Positions 7,054-12,477 of a stretch of 12,477 bases of DNA are shown here, piece after piece. The notes beneath the pieces are model-generated. The model saw nothing but the letters and a program-made list of their open reading frames with translations, was not told the origin of the DNA and made no database searches. The first letter of the stretch is position 1; the number at the start of each line of letters is the position of its first letter. Source of the DNA: Fidelibacterota bacterium (GTDB lineage Bacteria > Bipolaricaulota > Bipolaricaulia > UBA7950 > UBA9294); assembly GCA_024278395.1 (NCBI GenBank), contig JAJRTG010000205.1, positions 1-12,477 on the forward strand, written 5' to 3'. The position numbers and the translations under genes were made by a program.

Positions 7054-7663
7054 CCTTCCTTAACCGCTCCTTGACGAGATCTATCGCCTCGGAAATGACC
7101 TCTGTGAGGCTCTTTTGATCGGTGTCGATTATAATTGCATCGGGAGCGGGGTTCAAGGGTGAGACTTTTCGGGTTGAGTCGCGGGCGTCGCGGGCGATGA
7201 TCTCCTGGAGGGTTTCTTCATAATCGAGACCGTCGCGCTCCTGCATGCGCCGCCGCGCCCGCTCCTGGGGGCTCGCCTGCAGGAATATCTTGACATCGGC
7301 GTTTGGAAGGACGACCGTTCCGATGTCCCTTCCCTCCATGACCACGTCGTGCCCGGCGGCGATCCGCCGTTGCAGCGCGACGAGCCGCTCCCGCACCTCG
7401 GGCAGGGTGGCGACCCGGGAGGAGGCCTGATCCATCTCCGGGGTGTGAAGCAGATCGGTGACGTCCTCCCCGTTCAGGAATATCCTGCCGTTCTCGTCCA
7501 GCGTGATCTCGATCTCATCGAGGGATATCCCGCGGGTCAACCCGAGCGCCACCGCCCGGTACATCTTGCCGGTCTCGACGAACAGACACCCGAAGTGGTC
7601 GGCGAGGGCCCTCCCGAGGCTCGTCTTCCCGGCCGCGGCCGGGCCGTCGATCGCTATCTGCAT
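7025..7663 (-). CDS. cmk: Cytidylate kinase
   Basis: Phosphorylates CMP and dCMP with ATP. The 212 residues start MQIAIDGPAAAGKTS with the P-loop at 7-15, followed by the YRAVA helix typical of bacterial Cmk. The NMP-binding and insert region contains ITLDENGRIFLNGEDVTD and the later EGRDIGTVVLPNADVKIFL, then the lid ASPQERARRR and a closing IDTDQKSLTEV. The start ATG overlaps the ispE stop as TGATG, with GAGGAG eight bases upstream. The 3' end overlaps plsC by 29 bases. Placement directly before plsC and rpsA is a conserved bacterial context that supports the call. Confidence 0.96.
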   Translation of the reverse strand: MQIAIDGPAAAGKTSLGRALADHFGCLFVETGKMYRAVALGLTRGISLDEIEITLDENGRIFLNGEDVTDLLHTPEMDQASSRVATLPEVRERLVALQRRIAAGHDVVMEGRDIGTVVLPNADVKIFLQASPQERARRRMQERDGLDYEETLQEIIARDARDSTRKVSPLNPAPDAIIIDTDQKSLTEVISEAIDLVKERLRKVDASAEGRM

Positions 7664-8484
7664 CAGTTCTTCTCCTCTTCATATCCGGTTGCGGTCGGCC
7701 TGCACAGGACCACCCGCGCGGTCGGGAGCAGCGCCGCGAGCTTGTGTTCCGCCGCTTGCGCCCGCTCCGGCTCTGAAAACGCGGCGTAGAACGTCGCACC
7801 GCTCCCGCTCATCCCCCAGTATTCCCCCCCGGCGGTCGTTATCGCCTCCCGGTAGAGGGCGAGTTCAGGATAGAGGGCGAGCGCCGCTTCCTCAAGGTCG
7901 TTTTCCCCGAGTTGAAGCGGAAGGGCGTTTCCCATCGAGTGAAGATCGTCGTACTTCCGATATACCGCGGCCGTATCGCAATGGATCGGGGGGAGGACCA
8001 GGAGGAACGCGCGTTCCGGACCAGGGGGAACGGGAGTGATCCGATCTCCTTTCCCCTCCATCCGCAGCCTCCCGCCGCGGAGGAAGAGCGGGACATCCGC
8101 TCCCAGAGTGCTCGCCAGGCGTTGGATGGCTTCGGAGGGGAGCGGCGGAGGGATGAGCCGGTTGAGCACCCCGAGGACGCAGGCGGCGTCGCTCGAGCCG
8201 CCTCCGAGCCCGGCGCCGGTCGGGATCCTCTTTTTCAGCACGATCCTTACGCCTGTTTTCGCCCTCTTCTCGGCGAGGACCGCGGAAGCCGCTCGATATA
8301 CCAGATCTTCTTCGGGAGGGAACGGACTTTTCACCTGGAGGCGGCCGCCTGTAAGCCGGAACTCAAACCGGTCGGCGAGGCCGATCGTCTGGACGAGGGA
8401 GTCGATCTCGTGGAATCCGTCTTCCCTGCGGGCGCGCACGCGCAGGGAGAGGTTCAGCTTGGCGTAGGCGAGAGCGGTCACCAT
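7663..8484 (-). CDS. ispE: 4-diphosphocytidyl-2-C-methyl-D-erythritol kinase
   Basis: ATP-dependent GHMP-family kinase that phosphorylates CDP-methylerythritol in the MEP isoprenoid pathway. The 273 residues contain all three family motifs: YAKLNLSLRV (7-16) with K9, the glycine-rich ATP loop PTGAGLGGGSSDA (88-100), and MSGSGATFYAAF near the C-terminus. LGADVPLF with D130 matches the catalytic Asp (E. coli D141). ATG 8484 is taken as the start; the next codon is an in-frame GTG, so the start could be one codon later. It overlaps the hutI stop by seven bases and has no good Shine-Dalgarno, so its translation probably depends on hutI. It ends in TGATG shared with cmk. Confidence 0.94.
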   Translation of the reverse strand: MVTALAYAKLNLSLRVRARREDGFHEIDSLVQTIGLADRFEFRLTGGRLQVKSPFPPEEDLVYRAASAVLAEKRAKTGVRIVLKKRIPTGAGLGGGSSDAACVLGVLNRLIPPPLPSEAIQRLASTLGADVPLFLRGGRLRMEGKGDRITPVPPGPERAFLLVLPPIHCDTAAVYRKYDDLHSMGNALPLQLGENDLEEAALALYPELALYREAITTAGGEYWGMSGSGATFYAAFSEPERAQAAEHKLAALLPTARVVLCRPTATGYEEEKN

Positions 8485-9692
8485 TTCGTTTCGTGGACGA
8501 CCTTCCCGCCACAGATCACGGTCTTGACCGGGTTGTGGCCGAAGAAGTACGGGATCTGCCGGTAGTTTTCGAGTTTGAGGAGGATGAGGTCCGCCGCCTT
8601 GCCCTCCTCGAGGGAGCCGATCTCGTCGGCGAGCTCGAGGGCAGCGGCGGCGTTCAGCGTCGCGGCGGTGATCGCCTCTTCGATCGTCATTCCCATCCAC
8701 ATCACGGCGAGCCCGATTATGATGAGCATGGACGAGATGAGGCAGGTCCCGGGGTTGAAATCGGTTCCGAGTGCGACCGGGAGCCCGAGCTCGATCATCC
8801 GGCGGGCCGGCGCGTACTCGGTCTTCAGGCTGAACGCCGTTCCAGGGAGGAGGACCGGGATCACCCCCGCCGTCTGGAGCTTGCGCATCCCCCGCTCCGT
8901 CACCCTGAGGAGGTGGTCGGCGGAGGTGGCGGAGAGCTCGGCGGCTAGCTCAGCCCCCCCGCTCGCCGCCAGCTCGTCGGCGTGCAGCTTGAGGCGCAGT
9001 CCCGCGCCGCGCGCCGCGCGCAGGATGGTGCGCGTCTCGGAGATCGTGTAGAAGCCCTTGTCGCAGAAGACGTCGCAGAACTGGGCGAGCCTCCTCCGGC
9101 GCACCGTGGGGATCATCTCGGTGATGATCATCGAGATGTAATCGTCACGGCGCACATCCGGCGGAAAGGCGTGCGCTCCGAGGAAGGTGGGGACGATCCG
9201 CATGGGGACGCTTCTGCGTGCCCGGCGGACGGCGAGGAGGAGCTTCACCTCGTCTTCCGGGCTCAGCCCGTAGCCGCTCTTTATCTCCACCGTCGTCGTC
9301 CCCGCGGCGAGCATCCGCTTGAGGTGGTACCGCGCGTTCCTTGCCAATTCTTCTTCGGACGTCTTCCGCACCGCCCGGGTCGTCTCCATGATCCCGCCTC
9401 CGTCGTAGGGGGACCCATGCACCCGGGCGAGGAACTCGTCCTCGCGCGTTCCGGCGAACACCGCATGGGTGTGTGGGTCGACGAGCCCGGGAAGGGCGAC
9501 CATCCCGGCGGCGTCGATCGCTCTGTCGACCTTGCTGGCCGAGATCGATCGGGCGATACGGGAGATCCTCCCGTCCTCGATGAGGATGTCCACCCCATCG
9601 CGTACGTGGAGTGCGTTCATCCCCTTCCCGGCCACCGGCCCACGGCCGCGGGGGGAGACAAGCTGCCCGATTCCGGTGATCAGAGTGCGCAT
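8478..9692 (-). CDS. hutI: Imidazolonepropionase
   Basis: Hydrolyses 4-imidazolone-5-propanoate to N-formimino-L-glutamate, the third step of histidine degradation, as a metal-dependent amidohydrolase. The 404 residues show the metal ligands in order: PGLVDPHTHAVFAGTREDEF with H74 and H76, KLHADE with H237 and E240, SADH with H260, and GTDFNPG with D311; these align with the B. subtilis HutI metal and catalytic residues. EIKSGYGLS (136-144) is a further HutI signature. ATG 9692 is chosen because it gives the usual N-terminus and lies nine bases after a TATACT; no Shine-Dalgarno precedes it, so the message is probably leaderless. A longer in-frame reading back to 10013 would run through hutH and the promoter region. 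Its stop overlaps ispE, so it leads a run of housekeeping genes. Confidence 0.95.
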   Translation of the reverse strand: MRTLITGIGQLVSPRGRGPVAGKGMNALHVRDGVDILIEDGRISRIARSISASKVDRAIDAAGMVALPGLVDPHTHAVFAGTREDEFLARVHGSPYDGGGIMETTRAVRKTSEEELARNARYHLKRMLAAGTTTVEIKSGYGLSPEDEVKLLLAVRRARRSVPMRIVPTFLGAHAFPPDVRRDDYISMIITEMIPTVRRRRLAQFCDVFCDKGFYTISETRTILRAARGAGLRLKLHADELAASGGAELAAELSATSADHLLRVTERGMRKLQTAGVIPVLLPGTAFSLKTEYAPARRMIELGLPVALGTDFNPGTCLISSMLIIIGLAVMWMGMTIEEAITAATLNAAAALELADEIGSLEEGKAADLILLKLENYRQIPYFFGHNPVKTVICGGKVVHETKW

Positions 9693-9700
9693 ACAATCCG

Positions 9701-9729
9701 AGTATAGTGATCGAAACCGGGCTTTACAA
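9701..9729 (-). promoter_or_regulatory. Promoter of hutI (leaderless or nearly so)
   Basis: On the minus strand TTGTAA (9729-9724), a 17-base spacer and TATACT (9706-9701). The predicted transcription start falls within about two bases of the hutI ATG at 9692. The -35 occupies almost the same bases as the -35 of the opposing hutH promoter. Confidence 0.6.
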
Positions 9730-9751
9730 CGATTTTTCTTCCCGGTATACT
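9723..9751 (+). promoter_or_regulatory. Promoter of hutH (and era downstream)
   Basis: TTTACA (9723-9728), a 17-base spacer and TATACT (9746-9751). Transcription would start near 9758, leaving about 10 nt of leader in which GGTGAT (9759-9764) can pair with the 16S tail at a suitable distance. An ACCGGG/CCCGGT inverted repeat (9716-9721 and 9741-9746) overlaps both promoters and could be an operator half-site pair, but it is short. Confidence 0.65.
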
Positions 9752-9767
9752 CCCTCGCGGTGATAGG

Positions 9768-11261
9768 ATGATCGAACTGAACGGCGATAACCTCACCCTC
9801 GAACAAGCGGCTCGCATCGTCTTCTCCGGTGAACCTGTGGGGCTCGAGCGTGCGGCGCGGGAGAGGGTGGGGCACTCGGCGGCGTTCGTTGAGGAGATCG
9901 TTTCCGCGGGCGTTCCTGTGTATGGGATCAACACCGGTTTTGGGATGCTGAGCACCGAGTCGATCCCCCGCGACCACCTGCGCGATCTGCAGCGGAGTAT
10001 CGTGCTCTCGCACTCGGTGGGGGTGGGGGACCCGCTCCCGGAGGAGGCGGTGCGCGCGATGCTGCTGTTTCGGATTAATTCCCTGCTGAAGGGGGCATCC
10101 GGGATCAGAGTGGGCACGATCGAGTATCTGATCGATCTTCTAAATCACGGGATCCATCCGGTCGTCCCTGCCCAGGGATCGGTCGGGTCGTCCGGCGACC
10201 TCGGCCCGCTCGCCCACATCGGGCTTGTCCTCATCGGAGAGGGGGAGGCGTTCGACCGCGGAGAGCGCATCTCCGGGAGGGAGGCCCTCGAGCGCATCGG
10301 CCGCCCTCCCCTCGAGCTTGCTCCGAAGGAGGGGCTGGCGCTTCTGAACGGGACGCAGTACATGACCGGGCTCGGGTTTCTTGTCTATACACGGGGAAGG
10401 AGGCTCTTCGACGCGGCGGTCGGTGCGGCCGCTTTGTCCTTGGAGGGGCTGCGCGGCTTCTCCGCTCCGTTCTCCCCTCAGATCCACGCCGCGCGACCCC
10501 ATCCCGGGCAGGTGAAGGTCGCTTCGATGATCAGGGACCTCATTGCGGGGAGCTCCCTCGTCGACTCAGCGGAGGGAGACGTGCAGGACGCGTACAGCCT
10601 GCGCTGCATCCCCCAGGTCATCGGTCCGGCGTGGGAGGCCCTCTCATTCCTCCGGGAGAAGCTTGAGATCGAGATCAACTCCGCCACGGACAACCCCCTC
10701 CTGTTCTCGGACGGGACGGTCGCCTCCGGGGGGAACTTCCACGGGGAGATCATCGGGCTGGCGTTGGAGATGGCGACGTTGGGGCTCTCCGAGCTCGGGA
10801 ACATCGCCGAGCGGCGGATCGATCGGCTCCTAAACAGCCCGGAGCGCGGCCTTCCGCGGTTTCTGGTGCGGGAGAGGGGAATCAACTCCGGGCTGATGCT
10901 CGCCCAGTACACCGCCGCCGCCCTGGCGAGCGAGAACAAGGTCTTGTGTCACCCGGCGCTCTCCGACTCCATACCCACCTCAGGGGGGAAGGAGGATCAC
11001 AACAGCATGGCCTCGATCTCCGCCCGCAAGGCGCTCAAGGTGTGTGAGAACCTGTCGCGGATCATCGCGATCGAGTACCTGTGCGCCGCCCAGGCGCTCG
11101 ACTTTCAGGGGGTGGATCTGATGGGGAAAAAGACACGCGCGCTTCACGCCCGCGTACGGGAACACGTCACCCACCTCGACCGTGACCGGTCGCTGGCGCC
11201 CGACATCGAGCGGTTGAGCGAAGCGGTAACTGAAGGGGGAATAACCGATGGGATCGTTTAA
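9768..11261 (+). CDS. hutH: Histidine ammonia-lyase
   Basis: Deaminates L-histidine to trans-urocanate, the first step of histidine degradation, using a self-formed MIO cofactor. The 497 residues match the family length. Visible active-site elements: VYGINTGFG with Y52, LSHSVGVG with H82 (HAL-like), the cofactor triad in GSVGSSGDLGPLAH at S141-S142-G143, NGTQ with N194, QDAYSLRCIPQ, and KEDHNSM carrying the conserved Glu. The triad is normally Ala-Ser-Gly; here the first residue is Ser. KGASG replaces the usual KGH/YSG, and GGKEDHNSM the usual NQEDHVSM, so this is a divergent branch. A tyrosine or phenylalanine lyase is less likely because of the SH motif and the hutI neighbour. It overlaps era by 14 bases. 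Confidence 0.92.
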   Translation: MIELNGDNLTLEQAARIVFSGEPVGLERAARERVGHSAAFVEEIVSAGVPVYGINTGFGMLSTESIPRDHLRDLQRSIVLSHSVGVGDPLPEEAVRAMLLFRINSLLKGASGIRVGTIEYLIDLLNHGIHPVVPAQGSVGSSGDLGPLAHIGLVLIGEGEAFDRGERISGREALERIGRPPLELAPKEGLALLNGTQYMTGLGFLVYTRGRRLFDAAVGAAALSLEGLRGFSAPFSPQIHAARPHPGQVKVASMIRDLIAGSSLVDSAEGDVQDAYSLRCIPQVIGPAWEALSFLREKLEIEINSATDNPLLFSDGTVASGGNFHGEIIGLALEMATLGLSELGNIAERRIDRLLNSPERGLPRFLVRERGINSGLMLAQYTAAALASENKVLCHPALSDSIPTSGGKEDHNSMASISARKALKVCENLSRIIAIEYLCAAQALDFQGVDLMGKKTRALHARVREHVTHLDRDRSLAPDIERLSEAVTEGGITDGIV

Positions 11262-12141
11262 GGCAGGATTTGTCGGAGTCCTCGGCCAGACGAACGTCGG
11301 CAAATCGACGTTCCTGAACGCGGTGATGGGGGAGAAACTCCTCATCACCTCCGATAAGCCCCAGACGACGCGGAACCGCATCCGCTGCATCTACACGACT
11401 GAGGAAGCGCAGATCGTGTTCGTCGACACCCCGGGGCTGCACGAGCCGGAGAACCTGCTCAGTCGGCGCATCCTGCGCGAGGCGTTCCGCGCTCTGCGTG
11501 AGGTCGACGTTATTGCGTACATGGTGGAGCCGTGGGGGAGGGTTACGGACTACGACAAGCAGCTGTTCGACCGTCTGCCGGAGCCCTTGCCCCCGATGAT
11601 CCTGCTCGTGAACAAGGTCGACCTCGCCAAGGGGAACGCCCTTGAGGAGACCCTCCTCGCCTATGACGCCACGGACAAATTCGTCGAGCTGATACCGATC
11701 TGCGCCACGCAGGGGCTGGGGATCGCTGATGCCGTGAATACGATCATCTCCTACCTCCCTGAGCGCCCCCCGCTCTTCCCCCCGGACGTCAAGACCGACC
11801 GATCGGAGGAGTTTCTGATCGCCGAATTGATCCGGGAGAAGGTCTTCCAGCTCACCTACCAGGAGATTCCCTATTCGACCGCGGTGCGGGTGAAGTGGAT
11901 GCACGAGCGGGAGGACGGGATCCTGGAGATCAAGGCGGAGATCGTGGTGGACCGGGATTCCCAAAAAGGTATAATTATTGGTAAAAGGGGCAATTTGATT
12001 AAGAAGATTGGGACACAGGCGCGGATGGAGATCGAACACCTGCTGGGGAAGCACGTTTTCCTCGAGCTGCGGGTCGCGGTGCGCAAGGGCTGGACCCGCG
12101 ACGCCGCGGAGATCGAGCGGCTGACCGGAAAAGATGAATAG
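11248..12141 (+). CDS. era: GTPase Era
   Basis: Membrane-associated GTPase that binds the 3' end of 16S rRNA and acts in 30S assembly. The 297 residues have the complete layout: G1 GQTNVGKST (13-21), G2 PQTTRNR (39-44 region), G3 DTPG (60-63), G4 NKVD (122-125) and G5 in ICATQG. A C-terminal KH domain follows, whose GxxG loop is GKRG (245-248) inside KGIIIGKRGNLIKKIG. ATG 11248 lies seven bases after GAAGGGGGA and overlaps the hutH stop by 14 bases. The codons around 11960-12010 are strikingly AT-rich for this gene and contain a TATAAT. The stop overlaps the next gene by eight bases. Confidence 0.96.
   Translation: MGSFKAGFVGVLGQTNVGKSTFLNAVMGEKLLITSDKPQTTRNRIRCIYTTEEAQIVFVDTPGLHEPENLLSRRILREAFRALREVDVIAYMVEPWGRVTDYDKQLFDRLPEPLPPMILLVNKVDLAKGNALEETLLAYDATDKFVELIPICATQGLGIADAVNTIISYLPERPPLFPPDVKTDRSEEFLIAELIREKVFQLTYQEIPYSTAVRVKWMHEREDGILEIKAEIVVDRDSQKGIIIGKRGNLIKKIGTQARMEIEHLLGKHVFLELRVAVRKGWTRDAAEIERLTGKDE
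11948..11975 (+). promoter_or_regulatory. Candidate intragenic promoter inside era
   Basis: TGGACC (11948-11953), a 16-base spacer and TATAAT (11970-11975) lie within the KH-domain codons of era, about 160 bases before the next gene. The surrounding 45 bases are AT-rich against a GC-rich background. It could drive the downstream receiver-like gene independently of hutH-era. The -35 match is 4 of 6 and chance is possible. Confidence 0.3.
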
Positions 12142-12477
12142 CTTCCAGCCGGGCCACCAGCTGAGGGTTCTCGCGGTCGGGACGGATCCGAGGCTTGTCG
12201 CCGCTCTCATCCCTCCCCGACATAAGGTCTTCTCGATAGGCGGAGCCATCTCGGAGATCGAGCGGTACGAGTACGATGTCGCGGTGGTGCACATGGCGTC
12301 CGACGAGGTGGCTCAGCTCGTGGGGCAGCTCCATGTGATCGATCCCACCCTTGAGATCGTCGCTCTGATCCCTCGAGAGAGGCGGGGAATCGAGGATCTG
12401 CATCTCGGGGTGAGCGTCTACCTCGAATGGCCGACCGAGCCGACGCGTGTCGACGAGGCGGTGAGCCGCTTGGGTGA
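12134..12477 (+). CDS. Degenerate receiver-like protein, N-terminal part only (runs off window)
   Basis: An open frame starting ATG 12134, overlapping the era stop by eight bases, gives at least 114 codons with no stop before the window ends. The layout resembles a response-regulator receiver domain: LRVLAVGTDPRL (10-21) as strand one, YEYDVAVVHM (45-54) where strand three and the phospho-acceptor would be, EIVALIP (74-80), then GVSVYLEWPTEP (92-103) like the usual YLxKP end. The residues expected for phosphorylation are missing: the acidic pair is replaced by GTD, the acceptor Asp by H53 and the Lys by W99. It may be a pseudo-receiver joined to an output domain beyond the edge. A weak GGAAA lies before the start. 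Family assignment is inference from pattern only; the full protein was not seen. Confidence 0.55.
   Translation, partial: MNSFQPGHQLRVLAVGTDPRLVAALIPPRHKVFSIGGAISEIERYEYDVAVVHMASDEVAQLVGQLHVIDPTLEIVALIPRERRGIEDLHLGVSVYLEWPTEPTRVDEAVSRLG

Noticed and set aside
9693..10013. Extended N-terminus of hutI starting at 10013
   Set aside because: The extra residues would be antisense to hutH and span the divergent promoters; the normal HutI N-terminus begins at ATG 9692.
11167..12294. A 375-codon minus-strand open frame opposite era
   Set aside because: It lies fully antisense to a clear Era protein, lacks recognisable motifs and has no promoter or Shine-Dalgarno; it is a GC-driven shadow.
1..12477. 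CRISPR arrays, tRNA or rRNA genes, insertion sequences, phage or toxin-antitoxin modules
   Set aside because: Looked for direct repeats, cloverleaf patterns, transposase motifs and small gene pairs; none found. Coding genes fill nearly the whole window.

Overview
This is a gene-dense, GC-rich bacterial window with 14 protein genes, two of them cut by the window edges. I see no tRNA, rRNA, mobile element or CRISPR array, and no gene-free stretch longer than about 95 bases. Most same-strand neighbours overlap by 1 to 29 bases. Isoprenoids are made by the MEP route (ispE), the aconitase is the Aquifex/Thermotoga/Geobacter type with a fused swivel domain, and some genes appear to have leaderless transcripts while others have strong Shine-Dalgarno sites. 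This suggests a deep-branching, probably anaerobic or thermophilic lineage. Candidatus Bipolaricaulota (Acetothermia) is my guess from general impression only.

Layout. (1) 1-1530, minus strand: aconitate hydratase, lacking its C-terminus. (2) 1624-4297, plus strand: a MEMO-family protein (amrB), the YicC endoribonuclease, guanylate kinase and holo-ACP synthase, packed as one operon that diverges from acn. (3) 9692 down to 4272, minus strand: hutI, ispE, cmk, plsC, rpsA, hup. This is an imidazolonepropionase gene followed by isoprenoid, nucleotide, phospholipid, ribosomal and nucleoid genes. The run converges on acpS, and the hup terminator hairpin lies inside the acpS coding sequence. (4) 9768-12477, plus strand: histidine ammonia-lyase (hutH), the GTPase Era and a truncated gene for a degenerate receiver-like protein.

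How the genes work together. Most are housekeeping: dNMP/NMP kinases, ACP activation, lysophosphatidate acylation, translation initiation (S1), 16S rRNA maturation (Era), RNA turnover (YicC) and nucleoid packing (HU). Mixed in are two histidine-degradation genes, hutH and hutI, which face away from each other across a 75-base spacer. Their two predicted promoters are mirror-symmetric and share one -35 site. Each hut gene leads a transcription unit whose following cistrons are usually essential (era on one side; ispE and cmk on the other). hutU is not in the window.

I did not find a convincing undescribed defence, mobile or biosynthetic system. The most interesting signals are regulatory architecture: overlapping divergent promoters, leaderless starts, a terminator embedded in a coding region, a possible structured rpsA leader and an AT-rich promoter-like patch inside era. 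There are also a Ser-Ser-Gly cofactor triad in HutH and a catalytically dead-looking receiver protein at the right edge.
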